DNA of 64,000 nucleotides from Fragilariopsis cylindrus CCMP1102. Lineage: Eukaryota; Bacillariophyta; Bacillariophyceae; Bacillariales; Bacillariaceae. This document shows positions 12,501-24,543 of the stretch, piece by piece. The translations under genes were made by a program, and so were the position numbers. The notes under the pieces were generated by a model that had not been told where the DNA came from, ran no database searches, and saw nothing but the letters and a program-made list of their open reading frames with translations. Location of the stretch: positions 124,001 to 188,000 of the forward strand of contig FMBT01000356.1 of NCBI GenBank assembly GCA_900095095.1, read 5' to 3'. The number at the start of each line of letters is the position of its first letter. The first letter of the stretch is position 1.

Positions 12501-13565
12501 AATCTGTCGCTGATGAACTATCAAGCTTGTCATCTTTCTGTTGGGTGGTGACATCGCTCTGCTGCTGGGTTGTGATGGTGGTAGTTGTGATGGTGATGGT
12601 GGACGATGATCGCCTCTCTCGTCGTCGTTGTTTTTTTGCTCATCATCTTCTTCGTCTCGTCTGACGTTATTATTTTCGATGCTACCATCGATACTATTAT
12701 CATCGTGGGTGTTGTCATACGGATGATGCTGACGATGTTCCTGTTCCTGTTCCTGTTCATATTCGTCTCCAACGTTGCTTTCGATTCTACGGTCATCAGC
12801 ATCATAGTCGTCGTCAATACTACTGTCATTATGGACATCGTATTGATGATGAGCCTGTGCTTGTGTCTGTACCTGAACCTGTTCATGCAGATCTTCATCG
12901 TTTTTATCTTCCTCTTCATCTTCAACACTACTACTTTCGTAGACGCCGTCGTCGTCGGCGTCGCCGTCGTAGTGATGAACCTTTACCTGTTCTTTTTCTT
13001 CTTCCTGTTGTTGTTGCTCTTGCTCTTGCTCTTGCGGTTGTTCTTGATGTTGCTCTTGAACCTGTACTTGTACTTGTACCTGTACCTGTTGTTCCTGCTC
13101 TTGCTGTTGAACCTGACCCTCACGATGACGAAGAATAGCATTCCAACTACGTGGATCATTACTGGCTCGACTACTACTACTAGATCGACTTCTACGACGC
13201 GAACTTTTACGAAACGAATCTCGATAATCATGACGATGACGTCGACGACGAAATCCGAAACGAGAAGTATAGCCCGTAGTAGTATCAGCAGCAGCAGCAG
13301 CAGTAATAGTAGTAGAGTCGATACTATCATCATTTTCGTCTTGTTGTTGTTGTTGTTGTCGTTGTTGGTGTGTTGATGCCAATAAGAACAATGGTGGGGG
13401 TGGTGTTGGTGTTGGAGTTGTTCGTGGAGTTGTTCGTGGTGTTGTTCGTGGTGTTGTTGTCATGGACCCATTATATTTGGATCCTTCTTTTTTACCTGCT
13501 TGATTGAAAGGTTGTAAATTACGAATCATACGATTGATATTATTGCTATAACTTGTATTACGACC

Positions 13566-13610
<45 letters not shown>

Positions 13611-13919
13611 GCTGCCGCTGCTTAGAAGATCGTCGTTATTATTGCTTATAACGACATTATTATTCTCCTGTTCTTGTTCCTGTTCCTGATGTTGATATTG
13701 ATCCTCATAAGTATTACTATTGTTGCCATTCTTCTTCTTCTTCGACGACGACGGCAACAACGACGATGATGATCTTACTATTTTTCCAAGCTCAAGTCTG
13801 CAACAAAGATTGTTACTACGAGTCGCTAAAGCTGGCAATCTAGACGACGAAACATTGGATTGGACGGCAGAAGCGCTAGTTTTCGCACTCGTCGACGACG
13901 ATGATGATCGGATGGTCAT
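9529..13919 (-). CDS. Large AAA ATPase (Vps4/spastin/katanin-like clade) with disordered N-terminus
   Basis: Exon 1 (11097-13919) encodes ~860 residues of low-complexity sequence (poly-Ser, poly-Gln/Glu, acidic and Asn runs) and then the AAA domain start FKDIIGHQSVKLRLDEVLLP and Walker A GPPGCGK. A 180-nt intron (11096-10917) interrupts it exactly after that lysine. Exon 2 (10916-9529) continues TQLAKAVAGEAHASFLSIG, KYVGESEASIR, Walker B VLFFDEIDALGQSR, a ~120-aa acidic insert, the sensor region VVAATNRPEDCDPALIRRF and GWSGSDLESLAREAAMAPVRE. The tail LRLVDIRDYKRALHFLF resembles the C-terminal helix region of meiotic-clade AAA proteins. It lies in another frame, so one base is missing or added somewhere between about 9830 and 9990. 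Predicted length is ~1,400 aa. Remodelling of a polymer or membrane complex is inferred from the clade only. Confidence 0.8.
13574..13615. repeat. GCT trinucleotide repeat (poly-Ser in AAA ATPase)
   Basis: Uninterrupted GCT units on the + strand read AGC (Ser) on the coding minus strand, within the disordered N-terminus of the AAA ATPase. Confidence 0.85.
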
Positions 13920-14422
13920 TGCTGCTGCTTCCCTTTCTTTTGTGTGTCGTCGTGTGGTTATGATTTATTTGAAAATACGTAATGAGTTGTATTATAAGTT
14001 GATAGATTCTCCAAAATATTCTAAAGCTATTATGGTGGTAGTAATACATGGTGGTCAATGATGCTTATCGTTTCTCTTCTTCTTCTTGGCGTTTATTGCG
14101 TTTGCGTTGCTTTTCGAATGCATTTTTTGACGTCTTTTTTTTCGGATTTTTGCTCATTCGCCATTCTGTGGGGTGCCGCGTGAAAATACGAAAACCACAA
14201 AAATATTTATAAAATTGATAAATAAAGCCAAATAAGAAATAATAATTCATAAAAATTCGCAAGAATACTATTTTAAAACAAGGAGTGCATGCATGCATGG
14301 TTGATGGACATAAACTTGTTGGTGACCATTGGAAGAAGAAAATACATCATCACTTCGACTCTATTTCTGCTTTTATAATACTATAATTCTTACGAATAGA
14401 CTTAAAGTCGTAGTACTATATT
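13920..14422. other. Divergent promoter region, AAA ATPase / TRAPPC2L
   Basis: Spacer between divergent genes. Open frames here are short, overlap on both strands and show no recognisable sequence. Confidence 0.45.
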
Positions 14423-15084
14423 ATGGCTGCTATCGCTTTTGCGATTTTCGGGAAGGATAATTCGTCTGTTTACCTTCGAGAATTTATAACGGACACAGCA
14501 GGTGGTGGTGACACCAGCATTATTATCGAATCGCCGAATAACAGCGGCAACAGCAACAGCAACAGCAACGACTATGATAATGATGAAGGTGTATTGTTTG
14601 GGATGGAACCATTATCGGCAGCAACATCACTATTAAAATCAAATGAAAGTTGTTGTTCTGTCCGACATAGATTTGTATTGCATTCAGCATTAGATCGATT
14701 AGAACAATTAACAACAAATCCAGATGGTACGACAAAAAGAATAAGATCAACAACAACAACAACAACAACAATGCCAAAAATAATAATTTTTTAGGTCTAT
14801 TATTACCAATAGAAGAAACACGTGTTTATGGATATATAACTAATACAAAAATTAAATTTATCTTAATTGTTGAAGATGACGGCGATAATATGGATGTTGA
14901 AATACAACGTTTATTGAATGATATACATGAATTATACATACAAGATATAATGAATCCATTTCGAGAACAGTGTGCTGCTGTAAAAACAACAAATAATGCG
15001 ACACCATCATTATGCTCCAATCAATTCGATAATCGTATCCAAAAACATATTGCTAATTTTAATCAATCAGATGGGATGATATAA
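14423..15084 (+). CDS. TRAPPC2L: TRAPP complex subunit 2-like protein (TRAPPC2L)
   Basis: Sedlin-family longin-fold subunit of the TRAPP tethering complex, acting in ER-Golgi traffic. Recognised from MAAIAFAIFGKDNSSVYLRE at the start, RFVLHSALDRLEQ, LGLLLPIEETRVYGYITNTK, KFILIVEDD and LNDIHELYIQDIMNPF near the end, in the same order as animal TRAPPC2L. The two halves are in different frames. Either one A is missing from the run near 14776-14781, which restores NNNFLGLLLP and matches the family's YLGLLYP, or a 68-nt GT-AG intron runs from about 14728 to 14795. The conserved FLGLL favours a missing base. Total ~215 aa, longer than the usual ~140 because of Asn/Ser and Thr inserts. Confidence 0.85.
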
Positions 15085-15437
15085 AATAAAAAACAAACAA
15101 TAATTCTCAATTACGGTAACTTAGCTCTCTAGAATAAACAGAACAGTGTGCGATACCGGTACAGTAGAGTTATTGTTTGATTTGGCATGAAATAGATCGT
15201 GATTGATAATAAATAATCCTAATAGTATTCAATTATATTATTATATAAAATATATTTTCTCTCTCTCTCTCTTTAACTATAGTACACAATTCAATATTTT
15301 TGTACGTACATTGGCAACTGATCCCCCCAAAACCTGACGCCGGAAGTGTAAAAGAACAACGTTCGATCCTCCTGTGTATTATTTATTCTTCCAAACGTAT
15401 AGTTCACTATTATTTAAACACATATTTTTTGTTTCAT
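15085..15437. other. Convergent intergenic spacer
   Basis: 3' ends of TRAPPC2L (+) and RecA (-) face each other across 353 nt. A short (CT)n run at about 15256-15272 is the only notable structure. Confidence 0.5.
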
Positions 15438-16577
15438 TTACTCAAATCCCTCAACTGCTTCTTCCGTCGCTCCAACGCCAATTTCCATGGTTGTACCACT
15501 CATTGCGTCATCGTCGTTGGTATCCCTGTTGTTGTCATCATCATCAACATCACCATCACCATCATCTTTTTCGGTTTTACTCTCCTTCTTGTAATTAGAT
15601 AAAGCATCACGAACATCAGCTTCGACAGTCGTACCAAGGTCGGGATTTTCTTTTAAATACTCTACGGTATTATGTCGACCCTGTGCTAAGTTTTCATTAT
15701 TATAGGAGAACCAACTACCCTTTCGTTCAATGACACCTAAATCTAATGCAGCATCTAACATACAACCACCAGAATCGATACCGGTACCAAATTTAATATC
15801 CAACATAACAGCCTTAAATGGTGCAGCTACCTTATTCTTAACGACCTTAACCTTAACACGTATCCCCGTATTGTCAGGAAGGATTTCCTTACGACGTGTA
15901 TCTAATCGTACAGAGGCATAGAACTTTAATGCATTACCACCAGACGTAACCTCCGGTGACCCGTATATGACACCAACTTTGGATCGTAATTGATTAATGA
16001 AAATAACAGTACATTGACTTAGTGCTAATGATCCGGTAATTTTTCTCATCGCCTTTGACATCAAACGTGCCTGTAATCCAATTTGCATATCGGTCATATC
16101 ACCTTCTAATTCGGCTCTATGTAGGAGATAGTGATAGAGAGAGATAGAGAACAGTAGTGTCAAAAGAGTTAGTATTATACAATGATGTTTGTAACATGAT
16201 GTGCATCTTTGTCTTCAGAGCAAAAACTGCAATGTTGTTGCTGAAAGCTGAAAGCTGAAATTATTGTTTTTCTTTGATTTTCCTAACGTTACGTACCTAG
16301 GAACTAGTGCGGCTACACTATCTATAACAATCACATCAACCGCTGAACTTCTTACTAATTTATCAACAATATCTAACGCCATTTCTCCACAATCGGGTTG
16401 ACTCACTAAAAGATCATCAACGTCAATTCCAAGATCCTGAGCTAAAACATTATTATATTAAAAATACAACAATATTAGTGAGTTATAAAAGAGATAAGTA
16501 TGTGTGAGAAACAGGGGAAAATAGGGACATTTATATGTGTGTGTATTGGATATACATCTATGTGTGTGCGTATGTGC

Positions 16578-16643
<66 letters not shown>

Positions 16644-17193
16644 ACTACTACGTACCATAAACAGGATCCAATGCATGTTCAGCATCAACAAATGCAGCAG
16701 TACCACCTAATTTTTGACATTCTGCAATAGCATGTAAGGCTAATGTTGTTTTTCCAGATGATTCTGGACCATAAATTTCAACGATACGACCTTTTGGATA
16801 TCCACCACCACCAAGGGCAGCATCCAATGTCAATGATCCGGTTGGTGTCGAATCGACGATCATATGACTGGCGTCACCTAATCGAACAACCGATCCACGT
16901 CCATAACTACGTTCAATTTGACTTAATACACCCTGAAGTGCAGCCCGTTTCGCTGGATCCATCTCATCTTTTTTTCCCTCATCGACGTCATCATCCTTTT
17001 TGCTTTTGGCTGATGCCTTCTTCTTAGCGGCAAAGAGCTTACTACTATTGATGTTGCTGTTATTCTCGTAGATTAGTCCTGATGCTTGTCGTTGTTGATG
17101 TTGTGGTCCCGCCTGTCGAAAAATGAACGATGCAACGAGACTGGTGCCAGATAAAAGCAGTAAGCAGGTTATTCTTCCAATTACAGTCTTCAT
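15438..17193 (-). CDS. RECA: Organellar RecA recombinase, probably plastid
   Basis: Bacterial-type RecA: ATP-dependent strand exchange in homologous recombination and organelle DNA repair. Three exons (16656-17193, 16297-16441, 15438-16116) join in frame to give 453 aa. Seen in order: [14 protein letters not shown], Walker [10 protein letters not shown] (near 142), [37 protein letters not shown] (Walker B), [34 protein letters not shown] and KNKVAAPFK. All core motifs are intact. The start at 17193 gives a hydrophobic leader with VASF at its end, resembling a diatom plastid bipartite presequence; a mitochondrial location cannot be excluded. An acidic tail ([11 protein letters not shown]) extends the C-terminus, as in bacterial RecA. 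Intron 1 carries a long GT microsatellite. Confidence 0.93.
16588..16639. repeat. GT dinucleotide microsatellite in RecA intron 1
   Basis: About 26 uninterrupted GT units lie within the first intron of the RecA gene, close to the donor site. Confidence 0.95.
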
Positions 17194-17792
17194 GATGTCG
17201 ATGTTGATGATGATCGCGATAAGATGATCGTGGAGTAGGTTGACAATAAAGGGATTTGTTTTCTGTTTCAACTGTTGTTGTTTTAAAGATGATATAATAT
17301 GACACGCGATGACACATCTTTGATTTCTTCATTTCTTCGCACAAAAAATGAACGAACTTTTATCGCTGTTTTATTGATTTTTAGCGCTTTCAACGCTGAA
17401 CTACGTACGAGGCAAGACCACTAGCAATAAAGAAAATATGAGTGCTATTATAGCATCACGCTTTCTCGCGATGGAATTTTTATCGTGCAAAAACCTCGTA
17501 AAAAATTGCGTGTGATTTCGAATGAGAAATAAGTTGAAAATGACAAATTGAAAATATAGAGTTTGATCGTCGTCGTGCTTCGCAGTTCTAAAAAAGCCAT
17601 CATCGTCATCACTACCTCTCTATAGAGATTCCAACGATAGAACAATTATAGAACATTTATAGTAGCGTTCAAGCTAGTAGGTCTATTACCACTCTAATCA
17701 TAACCGAGTTACCTTATCTTTAGAACCGAAATCACAGTGGTGTCAATAACTCTATCATAATAATAGACAGCAGAATCGACAACAACAACAAA
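17194..17792. other. Divergent promoter region, RecA / coiled-coil gene
   Basis: About 600 nt between divergent starts. No convincing ORF, RNA gene or repeat was found. Confidence 0.45.
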
Positions 17793-18988
17793 ATGAATTA
17801 TTCCGACGCGAATAATAGTATCAGCAATAGTATCAACCATGATACTGGTGCTTTCAACGATATGGCAGGTGCAACTAGTAATGATACTGGTGGTAGAGGA
17901 GGAGGTGGAGGAGGAGGAAGCATCAGCAGCATTGGTATGGATATGATGGCCGTTGCGACACGGATCCAAGAACGTGCTAGGATTCTTACAGAAGAACGAC
18001 GTAAAGTAAAGGACACGGATGAAATCCTGATCGAATTACGTCAAACTCGTGATCAGGAACAAAAAATCAATAATCGACGTAGAAAGAATTTATTAGAATG
18101 TATCAATGAACGGAATAATGTGGAATTAGAAATTTTTGATGTACAGGATAAAATTGATGATTCCAATAGGAACATCGAATTATACAATCAACAACGAATG
18201 GAATCAAAAGAACGGATCGAAAATTTGATGAATCAACGAACAAAGGAAACAAGAACGTTTTATGGACCAAATTTAGCACAAATGGAATCCTATACGAAAG
18301 CATTAGAGAATGTTGTGACAACTAATGAACGTGTCATAGAACAACGACGTACACGATTAGAAACAATGCGCCACGAACTCGAAAGGGCAAAGACTCAAGA
18401 ACAGAATATCAATCAAGATACTGAAACAATCCGAGAAGATATTCGTCGTTGTCGTTGTCGTCGTCAAGGCGGAGGAGAAGTTACTACTACTACTGGAGGT
18501 GGTAGTGGTGGTGGTCCAAGCGATACCATCCACAACATAAATAGCAGCACCAGCACGAGCAGCACCAGCAATAAAGCGATGGAACAACTAGACGTCGAAG
18601 AAATCACTGTCCTATCCAAACGAGTTCGTGATACCATCGATCAGGTACGTGTAGTACAGTATTATACAACTAAATCTTATTTTGTATCTATCGATTATTC
18701 TCTCAGTCTTGAAAAATATAATGGTAGCGATACTATTATTACACATGTCCTCTCCATATTGAGATTGTGCTTCTCACAAACAGTTGGAGCTTTTGATTTT
18801 GATTTGTATTTACATTTGTATTTGTTCCTTTTATTTAATTTTATTCTATTTCTATTTCTATGAAAAAATAGAGATCTGATCTTAGAAAGAAACTGAAACA
18901 AGCTCGACAGGAATACAATCAAGCTAATGAAGAAATGCTTAAATGGGAAGAAAAATGTGTTGAGATGACTATCAATAAACGACGATAA
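17793..18988 (+). CDS. Coiled-coil protein of unknown function
   Basis: Exons 17793-18644 and 18872-18988 (intron 227 nt) give 322 aa, reading DTIDQ-RSDLRKKLKQ across the junction. After a Gly-rich stretch near residue 30-48, residues ~60-225 and the last 45 are strongly charged heptad-like helices (ARILTEERRKVKDTDEILIE, QEKINNRRRKNLLECINE). A Gly/Ser/Thr linker separates them. I do not recognise the family; a structural or centrosome-type role would be a guess. The frame is intact and the intron well supported by phase. Confidence 0.7.
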
Positions 18989-19323
18989 ACAAATAATGAC
19001 AAATTTGAAGATAGTATTATAGTATATTATATTCAATATCGGGAGAAGGAAAGAAAAAGGAGTGTGAATAAGATCCAATGGGTTGGGATCGAATCATATC
19101 AAATCAAATCAAGTAACATGCAAGTCCCGCGATAAATGCTCTTTCTGTTCGTTTATTGGATTGCCGTAATAGGGCAGTCAGTCATGAATCGCTGTTGCCT
19201 TTGGAATATCTTGATAATGGAATTTTGAGTGGGACTATTATATGTTGCTTCTAAAATAGTATTTATTGTTTAAATACCTAAATAGACGCTGTAAAAGTGT
19301 ATTATTTCTATTGCTGTATTAAA
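18989..19323. other. Convergent intergenic spacer
   Basis: 335 nt between converging genes; it includes a short TCAAATCAAA repeat at about 19096-19112. Nothing else was seen. Confidence 0.45.
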
Positions 19324-20838
19324 TTACGGAGCAAATCCTGATTGAAATCCCGCGTCATCCATTAGACTTATAAATAATCGTTCCTTCAATACTTGTTTCG
19401 AACCTGTTACGGATAAACCACGTATTAGTAGAGCATCTTTAATTTGTGGGAATTTCATTTTTTCCAATGATTTTTTGATCGATTCTTCTACCACAGGATC
19501 AGAATATGCATCACTTAAATGATCTTGACTATCGTCGGATTCTTCTTCTATTACAGAGTCTATCGTCGTCGTCGTCGTTCCTGTGGGATCAAAATCGAAA
19601 TTATCATCGAAACCGTCCTTCTCATCATCATCATCACAATACGGGTCATCATCGAACCAATCGCGAGCAGTCATATGTAATAATGGTAATGTTGCCATAA
19701 TATCTGATGACTTACCAGCATTGAATCCAGCGAGCTTGAATGCCATTTTTATACATCGTTTACTTTCTTCTTTATTACCAGTAACATCATAATGCAATCC
19801 TAAATAGTACCATGCATTTAATTTTCTTTTTTTACGATCTAATATTAGTCTTTGTGCATTTGGTTGACTACTTAGTTTTTCATCTCCCGCAACAATCGAT
19901 AATAATTGCGCTCGTGCTACAACCTCAACGTCAATTTTTTGTTCCACCGTTGCCACGAATAATTCATTAGTTAGTTTAAGCACCTTTCTTGTTTCTACCA
20001 TCACATCTTCTTCCTCGTCATCTTCTTGTTCTTCCTTTTCTTGTATTTGACGGATGATCGATGTTGCTGCTGCTGCTTCTGACGGTGTCATCTTTTCTTT
20101 TTCAAGTAAATATTCTTTCCGTTCTGATCTTTTTAATCCATCGAAATATTTTAATTCAGATGCATTCCTCCAAATCCGTTCCTCACTTGCAGGATCGATA
20201 CCCATCGGTCTACTAAATTTTGTCTCGTATTGGATAGCATTCCTTGCAAAGATTTCAGCTGCACCAAAATAATCTTTTAGATAAAATTTAACAATCCCCG
20301 CTTGCCATAAATATGCATCAGGCTTTAATTCAAATACTTTATCAAATGACTTGTTTGCATCATCTAATTTTAATAAATTCATTTCATCCATCCCATCTTG
20401 TGTATATTGATATATTAATTGTTCCGTTCTACTAACAGAACGTAGATATTCTATTTCAGTTGCCCTTGGATCGATTACATAATCTTTTTCACCACGTTTT
20501 GCAGAAGTTTTTCCAATAATAACATCCTCCTTACGTGCATTCCTTCTTTTATCTTCTTCTCTCCGTTCACGATTTGAAGCACTCATCCCATTATTAACCT
20601 TATTATCTTCTCCATCACCCCCGGACGACGCGAAGAGGCGGCGACGACGAGAAATTTTTCTATCATTTTTTTCATTTGTTCTTGTAGACGTAGGCAACGA
20701 CAATATCGTTGGATGTATCGTAAAGGCCGAAACTATCGATACTCTTTTTGTGGTTGATGTTACGATAGAAGATAATAAAATAGAAACAGCAACCACCGCT
20801 ATGATGAAACTGCTTTTGTTCATCGCCAGGGTTGACAT
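19324..20838 (-). CDS. TPR-like protein with C-terminal SAP domain, probably plastid-targeted
   Basis: Uninterrupted frame; the start at 20838 is preferred because it begins a signal peptide (MSTLAMNKSSFIIAVVAVSI) that ends in VSAF-T, matching the diatom plastid cleavage motif, giving about 504 aa. The middle has helical repeat-like segments (FDKVFELKPDAYLWQAGIVK, FGAAEIFARNAIQYETK, GIDPASEERIWRNA, NAWYYLGLHYDVTGNKEESK) consistent with TPRs. After an acidic linker the last ~45 residues, MKFPQIKDALLIRGLSVTGS followed by KQVLKERL, form a SAP helix-extension-helix motif, a small nucleic-acid-binding domain. The combination suggests a plastid nucleoid or RNA-related factor (inference). Frame intact, no introns. 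Confidence 0.75.
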   Translation of the reverse strand: MSTLAMNKSSFIIAVVAVSILLSSIVTSTTKRVSIVSAFTIHPTILSLPTSTRTNEKNDRKISRRRRLFASSGGDGEDNKVNNGMSASNRERREEDKRRNARKEDVIIGKTSAKRGEKDYVIDPRATEIEYLRSVSRTEQLIYQYTQDGMDEMNLLKLDDANKSFDKVFELKPDAYLWQAGIVKFYLKDYFGAAEIFARNAIQYETKFSRPMGIDPASEERIWRNASELKYFDGLKRSERKEYLLEKEKMTPSEAAAATSIIRQIQEKEEQEDDEEEDVMVETRKVLKLTNELFVATVEQKIDVEVVARAQLLSIVAGDEKLSSQPNAQRLILDRKKRKLNAWYYLGLHYDVTGNKEESKRCIKMAFKLAGFNAGKSSDIMATLPLLHMTARDWFDDDPYCDDDDEKDGFDDNFDFDPTGTTTTTIDSVIEEESDDSQDHLSDAYSDPVVEESIKKSLEKMKFPQIKDALLIRGLSVTGSKQVLKERLFISLMDDAGFQSGFAP

Positions 20839-21625
20839 TTTTGTACTATTCTTACAACATCTTCGTCGTCGTCGTTTTTCAATGATGGTAAAAGAGGATG
20901 AAGTGTTCGTAATAACCCAAGGAAAGCAGAATGACAACGGCATACTTTTTTTGATTGAAGTGCAGCCAAAAGTCAGTGGAAATAAGGAAAAGATCTCTTT
21001 GTGAAAATGATGCGTTACTGGTTTAGTTGGTATCGGAATAATTGTGTCGACAACTTGTATTGCTATTGCTATTACTGACGAAAATTGAAAGAAGTTATGA
21101 TGTGAAAGGGATGAGGATATGAGAAATTAAAAGAATTCTATTCGACTGAGATCTCGATGTGATTGATGGATGAGAACTGCGACGCGACCTCAGCACGGGA
21201 TATTTGATTTAGTTTTAGTCGAACTAGTCGGCTCAATTCTTTACTATTCACTTTTAACTTTTAACAAAAGGCATTCACCCCTCCTTCTTTTATGATGATG
21301 CATTGTCAATTGTTATACAGTTCATTCACTACAGCAGTCACGGTAATGTTAAGGCTAGATAAATAATACATCCCTATATACCGGCAGGTTTTAGATACAA
21401 ACAGGTTAGTCTCTCAATAGATAGGAAAAACTTTCCAGCTTTTAGTGGTTTACTAGTATATTGCTCTTCTCTAAATTCTGTAGAACATCACGAAAAAGCT
21501 TCAGTATGGAAAGTGAAAAATAGTGGATAGTGATTAAAGAAGACTATTTCTGTGTCTAAATTTATTCAAGATAATAGAAAACTGGGGAGGAAAGTCGACT
21601 GTTTTTTTTTTAAATTTTCAATTGG
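20839..21625. other. Spacer between two minus-strand genes
   Basis: Contains the 5' region of the TPR-SAP gene and the 3' flank of the cap methyltransferase. A longer N-terminal reading from 20943 is open but would mask the signal peptide. Nothing else is supported. Confidence 0.45.
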
Positions 21626-24543
21626 TTATTTCGCGGCTAGCTTTTCCAATTCGATCTGGGTTCGTTCTTTCTTCTCTTCTGCGGAAAAAGTATCCCACTG
21701 GTCTCCAGCATTCCTTTTCGCTTTCATCATTGCCATGGGGAACATCTTTTTTGCCTTTACAGGATCTAATTCAACTACTACGGGTTTTGATTCTTCCACA
21801 TTTTCTTCTTCGTCCTCTTCGTGTTGCTCGTCGTCATCGTCGTCCTCTGTAATAACGATGGTAGATTCTCGCACCTTACGGAATTTTACTGCCATGTACA
21901 TCCGGCTGATACTCCATTCATCCTTAGATATGGTACCGTTGCGATTCGGCACTTTCATCGTGTTCATTAGTTGATGGGCAGCATGATGGTCGTTGGCATC
22001 GCTATGAGCTTCGAAGAATTCATGAAAATTTTGGGCGTACTCCAATTCAAGCCCTGCTTCTTTCCCAAGTGCAACCAAAACAGGGATTGGTATCAACCAT
22101 TCTGGAAGGTTCACTGCGTCACCAGCACCAGCGGCGTGATCTTCACCTTCAACTAAAGTAAAGGAGTATTCCAGTCCAAATAAATCTTCTTCTCCCTTGG
22201 TACCATCGGACGTTGACTGAAGGATTTTCTTAACGACATCAGGTTCGAATTTGAGTTTGCACGCACCCCCACCCGTTTCGACCACCACTTCTTTATAGTC
22301 CGGTTCTTTCCCATCTTCGAAATGAAAATTGAGACCAAGATTCATCATGTGATCAAGGATAACTCTAGCATCCATCGTAGTAAACGCGAGGTTCCCGCCT
22401 ATGTCTAGTAACTGGCTAACTGTGTGAAAGAACCGTCGCGCGCGCTTTCCTGTCTGCATCATGTAATGGATAGCGAATTGGATAGAAATGATATCGAACC
22501 GGTCCGTTTCTAATATTCCTCCACCGCGTTCCATCTTGAATTCCGGATCTCCACTTTCAAAGTCCGCCTCATCTTCCAGCGACCACGTCGAAAGTTTTTG
22601 CAACCGTTTCGATCGTAAATCTCTTTTCCTTCCCGGAACGTCAGAACCTAGATCAGCGCAAGAAAAGACAGCATTGGTCAATCTATTCTGTTGCGCAACT
22701 GTCTGGCGCGTAAGGCTGCATCTTTGAGAGATCCTCGAGCTACGTCGATTCCAACATAATTCCTCATCCCGCGTTTGTGACTGACCCACTTACCAAGATC
22801 ACCACCCTTACCGCAAGCTAAATCTCTGAGAGTAAGATAAGACAGATGTGAACAATGTAACCAAGAAAAAAACAGAAGTTAATACGTGCTATATAATAAT
22901 TGCAAACATCAGAGAAGTTAGTCACAACAACAACAGCAACAATCAGCACTTACAATATACGTAGTTCTTGCTTAGGCAGCATCGTCCTTTTTCCTTTACT
23001 GTCTACGGACACGATTGTTGGATCGAGTTCGGCGATTTGTGTTGCTTTTACCCAATTGTTGTATTTTCTCATGTGAAATATCCAGGATTGATCCTGTGTG
23101 CGTAGACTCCGAGTAAGACCAGAATAAAAGGCATCAGCTGCAGCTGCACCCTTATTGGTGTGAAAATTACCATTTCCTTCTTCTTCATTTTCATTTTCAT
23201 TATCGTCGTCATCGTTCCCATCGTCATGAGGATTCATATCGTCGAAGGATCGTTTCTTCGACGACGAACCGCCATTGCCCATTGATGTGTTGTCTTCGGT
23301 TGTGTTTGTCGCCCAGGGAACAGGAGGACTGGAAGACGCATCTTCTCCCTCATTGGAAGTACTATTATCCCAAGGCATTGACGACGGTACTCCTCCATCA
23401 TCATCATCTCCAGTATTAGTATCATTATTGTTCCAAGGCATGGCCCCGCTACCGCCATCACCTGTACTTTCTTCTGTCGTCGTATTCCATGGCATGGCCT
23501 CACCGCTATCACCTGCACTTTCTTCTGTCGTAGCCCAAGGCATGGCCCCGCTACCGCTATCACCTGCACTTTCTTCTGTCATATCCCATGGCATAGCCCC
23601 CACCGCTATCACCTGTCTTTTCTTCTGCAACGTCATCATCGTCGGGTTTGAATGTTGGTCCATCGTCATCGTCATCTTCATCGGGTTTAAACTTCGGTCC
23701 GTCGTTATCATCATCGTCATCGTCGTTCTTATTGTTGTCCCAGGAATTACCACTGGCTTGATAGGTAGGAGATATTGGTTTCCAGCCGTTAGATGGAGGA
23801 GGAGGAGTTGACGGTTTCCAACCACCATTATTTCCGCTCGTACTACCGTCATTGTTGACGCTGGTGTTGTTAAGTTTGGTACCGTCACCGGAAGAAACTG
23901 CTAAGAACCTCATGACTTCTTTGACGTCTCCAATGTAAACTCGGGCAGCGAAATCATTTGCCTCGTAATTATGTTGTTTATCGTTTCCATTTGTTGTTGT
24001 TTCTTTACTTTCTGTTTCTATCTTTGTTCGTTCAAAGGGTACCAATATTCCAAATCTTCCAAATTTATCTTTAGATATAATTGCTACCCTACGAGAAATA
24101 CGTAAATTTGTAATAAATCTTGCAAACCCCATTGAATTGATTTTATGACGTTTTTCCATTCGATCGTATCGTTTCTTTTCATCGGCGAGTTGTACACCGA
24201 TTGTACATGAATGCAATCCATCACAAACAACTGTGTCGCTATCGGCAGTATCGACGTCGACAATCTTTCGAACTACACTCAATGATCGATCGGCATATCC
24301 CAACACCAAAATTGATCGTGATAATGGTCCAGGATATTCAGGTCCATCTTTGTAGGAATAAACAAAACATGTTTTTTCCGGTTGATGATCATTGGTAGCA
24401 TCCGTAGCGTCATAATGAACGACCTTCCGAAAGAGTTCCGTTGAAGTAGAAAAGACCTCATCACCACGAACACATAGCAAATCGTGCTTATTTGTGGCAG
24501 TGCTTAGTGGATATGATGATGATGATAATGCGCCTTCGGACAT
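21626..24543 (-). CDS. mRNA cap guanine-N7 methyltransferase with long N-terminal extension
   Basis: Nuclear enzyme that methylates the guanine cap of mRNA using S-adenosylmethionine. Exon 1 is 22954-24543 and exon 2 21626-22825 (intron 128 nt). The junction reads RI-LDLACGKGGDLGKW, the SAM-binding motif, after IFHMRKYNNWVKATQI. Later motifs are RFDIISIQFAIHYM, NLAFTTMDARVI, GLEYSFTLVEG and the substrate-pocket region ending NFHEFF. The first ~210 residues form a separate domain I do not recognise. A linker carries six tandem MPW-containing repeats (23280-23620). Two frame corrections are needed: a five-G run (C-run 23597-23601 on +) that should be four, and one missing base near 22704-22712. 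Because the enzyme is essential, sequencing indels are the likely cause. Confidence 0.85.
23280..23620 (-). repeat. Coding tandem repeat, MPW-TEESxGDSG units
   Basis: Within the cap methyltransferase gene, about six units of 16-20 codons each begin with Met/Val-Pro-Trp and continue with acidic/Thr-Gly residues (for example MPWATTEESAGDSG). The first three are nearly identical at DNA level and the last three have diverged. Confidence 0.85.

Noticed and set aside
12606-13376. 256-aa plus-strand open frame, very hydrophobic, opposite the AAA ATPase
   Set aside because: It mirrors Gln/Glu/Asp/Ser-rich codons on the real minus-strand gene; poly-Leu/Phe/Val is what the antisense of such repeats gives.
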